The translations under genes and the position numbers were made by a program. A model generated the notes under the pieces. That model searched no databases, was not told where the DNA came from, and saw only the letters and a program-made list of their open reading frames with translations. Shown one piece after another: positions 27,426 to 34,887 of a stretch of DNA of 64,000 bases (its first letter is position 1; every line of letters starts with the position of its first letter). The DNA comes from Streptomyces sp. Root1304 (GTDB lineage: Bacteria; Actinomycetota; Actinomycetes; Streptomycetales; Streptomycetaceae), in assembly GCF_001426405.1 (NCBI RefSeq), contig NZ_LMEP01000010.1, forward strand, positions 1-64,000, in the 5' to 3' direction.

Positions 27426-28817
27426 TCAGCTGTCGAAGCCGAGACCGAAGCGGTCGAGGGTGCGCAGCCAGAGGTTGCGTCGGCCCTGGTTGTGGTCGGC
27501 GCGGGTCATGGCCCAGGTGGTGATGTTGATCCCGACCGAGCGGATCGGCTCGGGCGGGAACGGCAGGGGCTTGCGGCGTACGAGTTCCAGTCCGGTCCGC
27601 TCGGTGCTCTCGCCGGACAGCAGGTCGAGCATCACGTCCGCGCCGAAGCGCGTGGCGCCGACGCCGAGGCCGGTGAACCCCGCCGCGTAGGCGACCTTGC
27701 CGTGGTGACTCGTGTCAAAGAAAACGCAGAAACGTGTACTCGTGTCAATGGCTCCGCCCCAGGAATGGGTGAATCGGAGGCCTTCGAGCTGCGGGAAGGT
27801 GGTGAAGAAGTGCCGCGCGAGGGTGGCGAACGTCTCGGGCCGCCGGTCGTGCTCGGCGCGGACCCGGCCGTTGTAGTGGTAGATCGCGTCGTAGCCGCCC
27901 CACAGGATGCGGTTGTCGGCGGAGAGCCGCACGTAGTGGAAGTGGTTGGCGCTGTCCGAGAAGCCCTGGCGGTTCTTCCAGCCGATACTGACCAGCTGCT
28001 CGTCCGAGAGCGGCTCGGTCATCAGCGCGTAGTCGTACACGGGCACGGTGTACAGGCGGTGGCGCCGGAGCAGGGAGGGGAAGGCGTTGGTGGCGAGCGC
28101 GACGCGGCCGGCGGTGATCCGGCCGTAGGGGGTGCCGACGGTGACCACGGCGCCCTGTTCGTCGAGCGAGGTCGCGGGGGTGCGCTCGTGGATGCGGACG
28201 CCGAGGTCGAGACAGGCCTGCTTGAGGCCCCAGGCGAGCCGGGCCGGGTTGACCATGGCCACGTCCTTGCTCCACAGACCGGCGAGGAAGGTCGGGGAGT
28301 CGATCTCGGCGCGGACGGCGTCGGCGTCCAGGAGCGTCGCCGTGCCGCCGTATCGGGCAGCGGCCTCGGCGCCCTCCGCGAGCCATTCGACCTGGTGGGG
28401 CTCGGTGGCCACGGCGAGGGAGCCGGTGCGCTCCCAGTCGCAGTCGATGCCGTACCGCTCCAGGGTGTCCTCCATGGCCTGGAGGTTCTCGCGGCCGAGC
28501 CGCTCCAGGAGGCCGATCTCGTCGGGCCAGCGCTGGAGGCCGTTCTCGAGGCCGTGGGTGAGACTCGCCTCACAGAATCCGCCGTTGCGGCCGGAGGCGG
28601 CGCCGCCGACCTCGTCCGCCTCGACGAGGACCACGTCGGCGTTGGGGTCGCGCTCCTTCGCGCGGAGCGCGGTCCACAGACCGGTGTAGCCGCCGCCGAC
28701 CACCAGGAGGTCGCAGGTGGTGCCGCCGACGAGGGCGGGGGCGGGCTGTGGACGGCGGGGGTCGTCGAGCCAGAACGGGGTGGGGTCGGCGTCCCGGAGC
28801 GAGGCGAGGGGGTCCAT
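27426..28817 (-). CDS. FAD-dependent oxidoreductase (DAO/glycine oxidase fold)
   Basis: From the ATG at 28817 (AAGGAA just upstream) this is a 463-residue DAO-family flavoprotein. The FAD Rossmann motif is DLLVVGGGYTGLWTALRA (about residue 36), with SGRNGGF next. The C-terminal GGAIDTSTRFC and GFTGLGVGATRF blocks are typical of gamma-glutamylputrescine oxidase-like enzymes. It probably oxidises an amine or amino acid. Codons near 27709-27752 are unusually AT-rich. An upstream ATG at 28892 lacks a ribosome-binding site. The operator dyad at 28901-28915 lies upstream and the MFS gene lies downstream. Confidence 0.9.
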   Translation of the reverse strand: MDPLASLRDADPTPFWLDDPRRPQPAPALVGGTTCDLLVVGGGYTGLWTALRAKERDPNADVVLVEADEVGGAASGRNGGFCEASLTHGLENGLQRWPDEIGLLERLGRENLQAMEDTLERYGIDCDWERTGSLAVATEPHQVEWLAEGAEAAARYGGTATLLDADAVRAEIDSPTFLAGLWSKDVAMVNPARLAWGLKQACLDLGVRIHERTPATSLDEQGAVVTVGTPYGRITAGRVALATNAFPSLLRRHRLYTVPVYDYALMTEPLSDEQLVSIGWKNRQGFSDSANHFHYVRLSADNRILWGGYDAIYHYNGRVRAEHDRRPETFATLARHFFTTFPQLEGLRFTHSWGGAIDTSTRFCVFFDTSHHGKVAYAAGFTGLGVGATRFGADVMLDLLSGESTERTGLELVRRKPLPFPPEPIRSVGINITTWAMTRADHNQGRRNLWLRTLDRFGLGFDS

Positions 28818-28900
28818 GGGAGTTCCTTCGGTTCGCGGAGGTGTCCCGGGCGAGGGAATCCTCCGAATTCCCGATATGAGACTCCGGCGCACACAACAAG

Positions 28901-28915
28901 GTCAATGGTGTTGAC
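28901..28915. promoter_or_regulatory. Operator-like dyad GTCAA-N5-TTGAC upstream of the FAD oxidoreductase
   Basis: GTCAATGGTGTTGAC lies 84 bases upstream of the FAD oxidoreductase start. The identical 15-mer in reverse orientation occurs at 34807-34821 between the TetR and YtcJ-like amidohydrolase genes. The TetR protein at 34085-34792 is the likely binder. Confidence 0.65.
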
Positions 28916-28919
28916 ATAA

Positions 28920-28984
28920 GGGCCCCGGACGGGCTCCTTCCGGGGCCCCGACCTGGGGCTTCACCCCTGGGCGGGCGAAGCCCC
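28920..28984 (-). terminator. Two hairpins after the PaaX-type gene
   Basis: Reading from the PaaX stop on the minus strand there are two inverted repeats: 28955-28962 with 28977-28984 (8 bp) and 28920-28929 with 28939-28948 (10 bp). Together they make a plausible tandem terminator that isolates the PaaX gene from the FAD oxidoreductase unit. Confidence 0.55.
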
Positions 28985-28991
28985 GGAGGGG

Positions 28992-29906
28992 TTACGCCCC
29001 CGGCTCCTCCGGCGGTTCCCAGCGGTCGAGGATCTCGTCCGCGATCCGGCGCGCCCCGGGCTCGAAGCGTCCGGAGAGCTCGCGGAAGAGCGCCTCCGCG
29101 CCGACGGCCGGCCAGTCGGCGGGCAGGTGTCCGGCCGGCAGGTGCGGGTCGCGCCGGACCAGGTCGAGCCAGTCGGTGTGCAGCAGGAGCAGGCGGCCCA
29201 GGTCGTCCCGGGCCTCGGCGGGGGCGGCGCCGTCGCCCCAGCGCGCCAGGAAGGCCTGGTACTCCCCGGCGATGGCGTCGATGTCGAAGGCGGTGCGCAG
29301 CAGGGGTCCGGCCTCGGTGGGCGCGGCGGCCTCGCCGTGGAAGGCCTTGATACGGTCGCCGAGCCCGAGTTCCGCGGCGATGGGGGCGACCTCGACGCGG
29401 CCGGGTGCGACCCAGAGGCCGCTCTGCAACGGGCCGAAGCCGGCCCAGACGAGCCGTGAGCGCAGGTCGTGGCGTTCCCGGCGCCAGGATTCGGGCAGCG
29501 AGAAGCCGACCAGGGTCCAGGTGCCGTCCCAGTCGTCGTTCACGGCGCCCGTGCGCCGGACCCTCTCCTCGCCGTCGGCGAGGACCTGGGCGGCGCGGGC
29601 GGTGAGCGAGAAGTACATCCTGCGGCCGCGTCGGTGGCGGGCGAGCAGACCCCGGGCGACCATGCGCGTGAGGGTCGAGCGGACGGCGTCCTCACCCACC
29701 TCGACCCGGGCGAAGGCGTCGATGACGCTCGCCGAGGACAGGGCGGTGCCGGTGCCGAGGACGTGGATGCCGAAGAAGCTCAGCATCAGGGACTGGGGGC
29801 GGGGCGGGACTCCGCGTCCGGCCGTCTCCGGGCCGGATTCGGGTCCCTGTTCGGGGCGGGGAGGGATCACGGGGACAGCGTAGGCGCGGAGACCGCCCTC
29901 GAACAT
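28992..29906 (-). CDS. PaaX family transcriptional regulator
   Basis: This 304-residue regulator matches PaaX, the GntR-like repressor of phenylacetate degradation that senses an aryl-CoA ligand (family knowledge). Landmarks are SLMLSFFGIHVLG and a winged-helix region (SVIDAFARVEVGEDAVRSTL, about 60-80) followed by LTRMVARGLLARHRRGRRMYF. The DDWDGTWTLVGFSLPE and VWAGFGPLQSGLWVAPG blocks are typical of the family. The stop lies just before tandem hairpins. It diverges from the SDR/amidohydrolase/CoA ligase/MaoC operon, which is its most likely target. No ribosome-binding site precedes the ATG, so it may be leaderless or start slightly later. Confidence 0.88.
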   Translation of the reverse strand: MFEGGLRAYAVPVIPPRPEQGPESGPETAGRGVPPRPQSLMLSFFGIHVLGTGTALSSASVIDAFARVEVGEDAVRSTLTRMVARGLLARHRRGRRMYFSLTARAAQVLADGEERVRRTGAVNDDWDGTWTLVGFSLPESWRRERHDLRSRLVWAGFGPLQSGLWVAPGRVEVAPIAAELGLGDRIKAFHGEAAAPTEAGPLLRTAFDIDAIAGEYQAFLARWGDGAAPAEARDDLGRLLLLHTDWLDLVRRDPHLPAGHLPADWPAVGAEALFRELSGRFEPGARRIADEILDRWEPPEEPGA

Positions 29907-29914
29907 CGATATTC

Positions 29915-29952
29915 GGCACTTGATTGACCGCAGACGAGAAAGTGCCTAGCTT
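29915..29952 (+). promoter_or_regulatory. Promoter with overlapping dyad ahead of the SDR operon
   Basis: TTGACC (29924-29929) and TAGCTT (29947-29952) are separated by exactly 17 bases and would serve the SDR operon starting at 30028. The arms GGCACTT (29915-29921) and AAGTGCC (29940-29946) form an inverted repeat that brackets the -35 and spacer. The divergently encoded PaaX-type protein is the probable binder. Confidence 0.6.
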
Positions 29953-30027
29953 TGGCGCCGTCGGTGCGTGTTCCTGGCCGCGGCTCCTCGCGCGCCCCGC
30001 ACCCGGCCTACGGAAGGACCCCCGCTC

Positions 30028-30966
30028 ATGACTGATCTGGATCTCTCGGCCCGCCCCGCCCGCGTGGACCTCACCGGCAAGGTCGCCGTCGTCACCGGCA
30101 GCGGCCGCGGGCTCGGTCTCGCCTACGCCCGCTCGCTGGCCGCCGCCGGCGCCGCCGTGGTCGTCAACGACGTGGACGCCGAGGCCGCCGCCGACGCCGT
30201 GCGCCTGATCACCGCCGACGGCGGCCGCGCCGTCGCCGAGGTCGTGCCGGTCGGCTCCACCGAGGCCGCCGAGGCCCTCGTCGCCCGCGCGGTCGACAGC
30301 TACGGCCGCATCGACGCCATGGTCACCAACGCCGGCGTCCTGCGGGACCGCGTGCTCTGGAAGATGACCGACGACGACTTCGACACCGTCGTCGAGGTGC
30401 ACCTGCGCGGCACCTTCACCTGCGTCCGCGCCGCCGTCGAGCGCATGCGCGCCCAGGGCGAGGGCGGCCGGATCGTGGTCGCCGGTTCCCCGGCCGGCCA
30501 GCGCGGCAACTTCGGCCAGACCAACTACGCCGCAGCCAAGGCCGGCATCGCCGCCATGGTGCGCACCTGGGCGATGGAGCTGGCGAAGGCCGGCATCACG
30601 GCGAACGCCGTCATCCCGGTCGCCGCGACCGCGATGACCAAGACGATCCCCGTCTTCGCCCCGCACGTCGAGGCCCTGGAGCAGGAGGGCATCGCCTTCC
30701 CCGACAGCCTGCGCAAGGGCGAGGGCTTCGGCACGCCCGAGGACGTCGCCGGCCTGGTGACCTTCCTCGCCTCGGAGGCCTCGGCCGGCATCACCGGCCA
30801 GTGCGTCGGCATCGGTGGCGACAAGCTCGCCCTGTGGTCGCACCCGCAGGAGGTGTCGGTGGCCTACGCCGACGGGGGCTGGAGCGCCGACGCCATCGCC
30901 GCCGCCTGGCCGACGACCGTCGGGCGCACGCCCGAGACCTTCGGCATCCCCGCCCCCAAGCTGTGA
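30028..30966 (+). CDS. Short-chain dehydrogenase/reductase, 3-hydroxyacyl-CoA dehydrogenase-like
   Basis: The ATG at 30028 has GGAAGGA upstream and gives a 312-residue classical SDR. The cofactor motif is VVTGSGRGLGLAYARS (about 20-35), NAGV is present, and the active site reads NYAAAKAG with the YxxxK pair and a Ser in VAGSPAG. The C-terminal part is longer than in simple FabG proteins. It resembles the dehydrogenase unit of multifunctional enzyme type 2, which acts on (3R)-hydroxyacyl-CoA. A MaoC hydratase and an acyl-CoA ligase in the same operon fit an (R)-specific beta-oxidation scheme. The substrate is unknown. Confidence 0.88.
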   Translation: MTDLDLSARPARVDLTGKVAVVTGSGRGLGLAYARSLAAAGAAVVVNDVDAEAAADAVRLITADGGRAVAEVVPVGSTEAAEALVARAVDSYGRIDAMVTNAGVLRDRVLWKMTDDDFDTVVEVHLRGTFTCVRAAVERMRAQGEGGRIVVAGSPAGQRGNFGQTNYAAAKAGIAAMVRTWAMELAKAGITANAVIPVAATAMTKTIPVFAPHVEALEQEGIAFPDSLRKGEGFGTPEDVAGLVTFLASEASAGITGQCVGIGGDKLALWSHPQEVSVAYADGGWSADAIAAAWPTTVGRTPETFGIPAPKL

Positions 30967-30977
30967 AGGGACCCGGC

Positions 30978-31850
30978 ATGCTGAACCTCGACGAGCTCGT
31001 CGCCATCGACATGCACACCCACGCCGAGGTGTCCGAGAAGGGCGGGGCCTCGCTCTCCGCCGAGCTCGACGCCGCGGCGGGCGCGTACTTCAAGGCGGAG
31101 CACCGCCACCCGACACTGCCGGAGATCGCCGCGTACTACCGCGAGCGCCGGATGGCGTGCGTGGTCTTCACGGTGGACGCGGAGTCGGCCACCGGCACCC
31201 CGCCGGTGCCGAACGAGGAGATCGCCGAGGCGGCCCTCGCCAACCCCGACGTGATCATCCCGTTCGCCGGGGTCGACCCGTACAAGGGGAAGGCGGCGGT
31301 CCGTCAGATCCGGCGGCTCGTCGAGGAGTTCGGGGTCAAGGGCTTCAAGTTCCACCCGAACATCCAGGCCTTCCACCCGAACGACCGCATGGCGTACCCG
31401 CTGTACGAGGCGATCGAGGAGGCCGGCGCGATCGCGGTCTTCCACACCGGGCAGACGGGCATCGGCGCGGGCGCCCCCGGCGGCGGTGGCATCCGGCTGA
31501 AGTACTCCAACCCGATGGACGTGGACGACGTCGCCGCGGACTTCCCCGGGATGCGGATCGTCCTCGCCCACCCGTCGTTCCCCTGGCAGGACGAGGCGCT
31601 CGCGGTGGCCACGCACAAGCCGCAGGTGTACATCGACCTGTCGGGCTGGTCGCCGAAGTACTTCCCGCCGCAGTTGGTCCGATACGCCAACAGCCTCCTG
31701 AAGGACAAGGTGCTGTTCGGTTCCGACTTCCCGCTGCTCGCACCCGACCGCTGGCTGGCCGACTTCGCGGAGCTCCCGATCAAGGACGAGGTCCGTCCGA
31801 AGATCCTCAAGGAGAACGCGGCCAGGCTGCTCGGAATCACCGGAAACTGA
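30978..31850 (+). CDS. Amidohydrolase-2 family metal-dependent hydrolase/decarboxylase
   Basis: This 290-residue TIM-barrel protein belongs to the amidohydrolase-2 group, which includes ACMSD-type decarboxylases and oxalomesaconate hydratase. Metal-ligand positions are visible: IDMHTH near the N-terminus (about 10-15), a mid-barrel His in VFHTGQ, LAHPSFPW, and the late Asp in FGSDFPLL. It starts 11 bases after the SDR gene and ends 10 bases before the acyl-CoA ligase gene. In this operon it may act on a carboxylated ring-cleavage or acyl intermediate. That is inference from context. Confidence 0.85.
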   Translation: MLNLDELVAIDMHTHAEVSEKGGASLSAELDAAAGAYFKAEHRHPTLPEIAAYYRERRMACVVFTVDAESATGTPPVPNEEIAEAALANPDVIIPFAGVDPYKGKAAVRQIRRLVEEFGVKGFKFHPNIQAFHPNDRMAYPLYEAIEEAGAIAVFHTGQTGIGAGAPGGGGIRLKYSNPMDVDDVAADFPGMRIVLAHPSFPWQDEALAVATHKPQVYIDLSGWSPKYFPPQLVRYANSLLKDKVLFGSDFPLLAPDRWLADFAELPIKDEVRPKILKENAARLLGITGN

Positions 31851-31860
31851 GGGGTACTCC

Positions 31861-33381
31861 ATGCGCAACCAGGGCATCGGCTCGTGGCCCGCACGCCGCG
31901 ACCGCAGGTCGCCCCGGCGCACCGCTCTCCTGCACGAGGGCCGCGCGATCGACTACGCCGCACTCCACGACCGCTCCACCCGGCTGGCCCACACCCTGCG
32001 GGGAGCCGGGATCGGACACGGCGACCGCGTGGCGTTCCTCGGCCCCAACCATCCCTCCTACCTGGAGACGCTCTTCGCGGCGGGCCTGCTGGGGGCGGTG
32101 TTCGTCCCGCTCAACACCCGGCTCGCCGTACCGGAGCTGCTCCACCAGCTGACCGACTCGGGCAGCAGCGTCCTCGTGCACGCCGGGCAGTCGCCCGAGC
32201 GGGTGGGGGAACTGGTGGAGGGCGCCGGCGTCGGCACGGTCCTCGCCGTGGACGGCGGGCCGGGGGCCTCGTACGAGGAGCTGCTCGCCGCGTCGTCCAA
32301 CGAGCCGATCGACGAGGAGGTGGGGCACGACGACGTCTGCCTCATCATGTACACCTCGGGTACCACCGGCCGTTCCAAGGGTGCCGTGCTCACCCACGGC
32401 AACATCCTCTGGAACAGCCTCAACGTCCTCGTGGACACGGATCTCGCCGGCGACGAGGTGGCCCTGGTCGCCGCGCCGCTCTTCCACACCGGCGCCCTCA
32501 ACATGAGCTGTCTGCCGGTGCTCCTGAAGGGCGGCACGGTTCTTCTGGAGCAGTCCTTCGAGGCGGAGCGCACCCTGCGGCTCGTGGCACAGCACCGGGT
32601 GACCTTCATGTTCGGCGTGCCGACGATGTTCGACGCGATGGCGGCGACCGCCGGGTGGGCGGACGCGGACCTGACCAGTCTGCGCACCCTGCTCTGCGGC
32701 GGCGCCCCGGTGCCGACCCGCACCGCCCACGCCTATCTGGACCGGGGCCTCGCCTTCGTCCAGGGGTACGGCATGACGGAGACCGCGCCGGGCGCCCTGA
32801 TCCTGGACCGGGCGGACTCGCTGAGCCACGCCGGTTCGGCGGGCGTTCCGCACTTCTTCACCGACGTCGAGGTGCTGCTGCCCTCCGGTGAGGAGGCGGG
32901 GCCCGGCGAGAAGGGCGAGGTCGTCGTCGCGGGGCCGAACGTGACCCCGGGCTACTGGAACCTTCCGGAGGCGACCGCCGCGGCCTTCCGCGACGGGGGG
33001 CGCTTCCGGTCGGGCGATGTCGCCACGGTCGACGAGGACGGGTACGTACGGCTCGTCGACCGCCTCAAGGACATGATCATCTCGGGTGGGGAGAACATCT
33101 ACCCGGCCGAGGTCGAGGACGCCCTCCTCGGGCACCCGGACGTCGCCGAGGCCGCCGTCATCGGCGTGCCGGACGCCCGGTGGGGCGAGGTGGGGCGCGC
33201 CGTCGTCGTCACCCGGGCGGGAGCGACCGTCACCGCCGAGGAGCTGATCGCCCATCTGGAGACCCGGCTCGCCCGCTACAAGATCCCCAAGAGCGTGGTC
33301 CTCGCACCGGACCTCCCCCGCAACGCCACCGGAAAGCTGCTCAAGGCCCCCATCCGGGCGCGCTACGGCAGCGACTCCTGA
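31861..33381 (+). CDS. AMP-forming acyl-CoA ligase
   Basis: This 506-residue ANL-superfamily enzyme activates a carboxylic acid to its acyl-CoA through an acyl-adenylate. The P-loop is MYTSGTTGRSKG (about residue 163). Later motifs are GYGMTETAPG, the hinge region RLKDMIISGGENIYPAEVE (about 402-420) and the C-terminal catalytic Lys in RNATGKLLK. The organisation is that of medium or long-chain fatty-acid or aryl-acid CoA ligases. It has no carrier domain, so it is not NRPS-related. It lies in the PaaX-adjacent operon between amidohydrolase and MaoC, where it probably provides the CoA ester that is then degraded. Confidence 0.92.
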   Translation: MRNQGIGSWPARRDRRSPRRTALLHEGRAIDYAALHDRSTRLAHTLRGAGIGHGDRVAFLGPNHPSYLETLFAAGLLGAVFVPLNTRLAVPELLHQLTDSGSSVLVHAGQSPERVGELVEGAGVGTVLAVDGGPGASYEELLAASSNEPIDEEVGHDDVCLIMYTSGTTGRSKGAVLTHGNILWNSLNVLVDTDLAGDEVALVAAPLFHTGALNMSCLPVLLKGGTVLLEQSFEAERTLRLVAQHRVTFMFGVPTMFDAMAATAGWADADLTSLRTLLCGGAPVPTRTAHAYLDRGLAFVQGYGMTETAPGALILDRADSLSHAGSAGVPHFFTDVEVLLPSGEEAGPGEKGEVVVAGPNVTPGYWNLPEATAAAFRDGGRFRSGDVATVDEDGYVRLVDRLKDMIISGGENIYPAEVEDALLGHPDVAEAAVIGVPDARWGEVGRAVVVTRAGATVTAEELIAHLETRLARYKIPKSVVLAPDLPRNATGKLLKAPIRARYGSDS

Positions 33382-33412
33382 CATCCCCTCCATCCTTCTG
33401 AGGAGTACCACC

Positions 33413-33868
33413 ATGGCTCTCACCGTCCACGGCATCGACGAGATCAAGGCCCAGGCGGGCGCCGACCTCGGCCACAGCTCCTGGGTCGAGATCGCCCAGC
33501 CGCGGGTCGACACCTTCGCCGACGCCACCGACGACCACCAGTGGATCCACGTCGACGCGGAGCGTGCGGCGGCCGGTCCGTTCGGCGGCACCATCGCCCA
33601 CGGCTACCTGACGCTCGCGCTGCTCATCCCGATGTGGAGCGAGCTGCTCCAGGTCGAGGGCGTGTCCATGGCCGTCAACTACGGCCTGAACAAGGTCCGC
33701 TTCCCCTCCCCCGTGCGCGTCGGCTCGAAGATCCGTACGCACGGCCGCGTGGTGTCCGTCGAGGACGTCAAGGGCGGGGTGGAGGTCGTCGTGGACCTGA
33801 CCGTGGAGATCGACGGCGTCGCCAAGCCGGCGTGCGTGGCGCAGGCGGTGTACCGCTTCTTCGCCTGA
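33413..33868 (+). CDS. MaoC-like (R)-specific enoyl-CoA hydratase
   Basis: This 151-residue hotdog-fold protein belongs to the MaoC family. The hydratase-2 motif is present as an active-site Asp and His in FADATDDHQWIHVD (about 38-51), followed by GPFGGTIAHGYLTL. These enzymes hydrate trans-2-enoyl-CoA to (R)-3-hydroxyacyl-CoA. Strongly similar proteins with the DHQWIH sequence are common in actinobacteria. A GAGGAG-type site precedes the ATG. It is the last gene of the operon and is followed by a hairpin. Together with the SDR it supports a short beta-oxidation-like route. Confidence 0.92.
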   Translation: MALTVHGIDEIKAQAGADLGHSSWVEIAQPRVDTFADATDDHQWIHVDAERAAAGPFGGTIAHGYLTLALLIPMWSELLQVEGVSMAVNYGLNKVRFPSPVRVGSKIRTHGRVVSVEDVKGGVEVVVDLTVEIDGVAKPACVAQAVYRFFA

Positions 33869-33886
33869 TCCACCGGGAACCCGGAA

Positions 33887-33916
33887 GGCGCGGCCGCGCG
33901 ACGCGGCCGCGCCCTT
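33887..33916 (+). terminator. Hairpin terminator after the MaoC gene
   Basis: A perfect 12-bp inverted repeat (33887-33898 with 33902-33913) with a 3-base loop is followed by CTT. It begins 19 bases after the stop codon. Confidence 0.7.
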
Positions 33917-34075
33917 CGGGGTTCCTTCGTGCCTTCGGGGTTCCGTCGCGCCCTCGGGGTCCGTCGCGCCCTTCGGGGTTCCGTCGCGCCCTTCGGGGTT
34001 CCGTCCTGCCGTCGGGGTTCCGTCCTGCCCTCGGGTTCCGTCGCGCCACGAGGGTCCGTCGCGCCCTCAGGGGGA
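33910..34075. repeat. Degenerate ~20-bp tandem repeats
   Basis: Eight or nine imperfect head-to-tail copies of a unit close to GCCCTTCGGGGTTCCGTCGC fill the gap between the MaoC terminator and the TetR stop. Copies vary from 17 to 20 bases. Each holds a CTTCGGGG-like core, but none makes a long hairpin by itself. No coding role is apparent. Confidence 0.75.
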
Positions 34076-34084
34076 TTCCCCTCC

Positions 34085-34792
34085 TCACACCCGCCCCGGC
34101 GGCAGCAGCGCCGCCACCGCGCCCAGCATCAGTTCCAGGGCGAAGGGGTATCCGCTGCCGACCATGTCGGCGGCGAGCAGCGGGAAGGTCGCGGCGATGT
34201 GCGGATGGGTGTCCGGCGACAGCCTGCCGTACACCTCGTGCCAGACCGTCTCGTCCGCCTCCCTCGCCGCCTTCGGCAGGGCGAGCGCGGCGGCGTCCTG
34301 TGCCGCGAAGGCGAGGGCCTGATCGATGAAGGCGTGGTAGATCCGTACGGCGACGGGGTCCGGGAATCCCGCCTTGCGCAGTATGCCGAGGATCCGCTCG
34401 ACGGCCTGGGTCTCGTGGCGGCGTCCCGTGGTGCGATACGCCGCCAGGACCGCCGCCTGGGGGTGCGAGAGATAGCGGGCGTGGATCCGCAGTCCCATCG
34501 ACCGCAGGTCCTCCCTCCAGTCCCCCGTCTCCGCGTACCCCTCCTGCGCCCTGCCGATCAGTTCGTCCGCGAGGGCGAGCAGCAGGGCGTCGGTGTTGCG
34601 GAAGTAGCGGTACAGCGCGCTCGGGTCGGCGCCGAGCGCCGCGCCCAGCCTCCGTACCGACAGCGCCTCGGCGCCGTGCTGGGCGACCAGCCGCAGCGCC
34701 GTGTCGACGATCAGCTGCTCGGACAGGACGGCACCCTGCTTGGTGGGCCGGCGTCGCTGCCGGCTGCCTTCGGGAACCACACGTTCGGACAT
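34085..34792 (-). CDS. TetR family regulator
   Basis: This 235-residue repressor has a TetR N-terminal HTH: IVDTALRLVAQHGAEALSVR followed by LGAALGADPSALYRYF (about 28-65), the standard recognition-helix pattern. The C-terminal ligand domain is all-helical and resembles TetR_C members that bind hydrophobic ligands. A 25-residue basic N-terminal extension precedes the HTH. It is transcribed away from the YtcJ-like amidohydrolase. The dyad at 34807-34821 lies 15 bases from its start, where a bound repressor would control both directions. An identical site at 28901 suggests it also controls the FAD oxidoreductase. Confidence 0.92.
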   Translation of the reverse strand: MSERVVPEGSRQRRRPTKQGAVLSEQLIVDTALRLVAQHGAEALSVRRLGAALGADPSALYRYFRNTDALLLALADELIGRAQEGYAETGDWREDLRSMGLRIHARYLSHPQAAVLAAYRTTGRRHETQAVERILGILRKAGFPDPVAVRIYHAFIDQALAFAAQDAAALALPKAAREADETVWHEVYGRLSPDTHPHIAATFPLLAADMVGSGYPFALELMLGAVAALLPPGRV

Positions 34793-34806
34793 GGCCGGGA
34801 CCTTAC

Positions 34807-34821
34807 GTCAACACCATTGAC
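34807..34821. promoter_or_regulatory. Operator-like dyad between TetR and amidohydrolase genes
   Basis: GTCAACACCATTGAC is the exact reverse complement of the 15-mer at 28901-28915. It lies in the 95-base divergent gap. Its right arm is followed by G, giving TTGACG, which could double as a -35 element for the amidohydrolase. Confidence 0.7.
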
Positions 34822-34887
34822 GTGTAAACGGTCTTCCCGCTTCCATGGCGCCACACCAACCGCCGCCTCACGTTCTGGAGCATGCGC

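Noticed and set aside
33887..34075. Possible CRISPR array in the repeats after the MaoC gene
   Set aside because: The units abut with no unique spacers and vary in length, and no cas genes are present.
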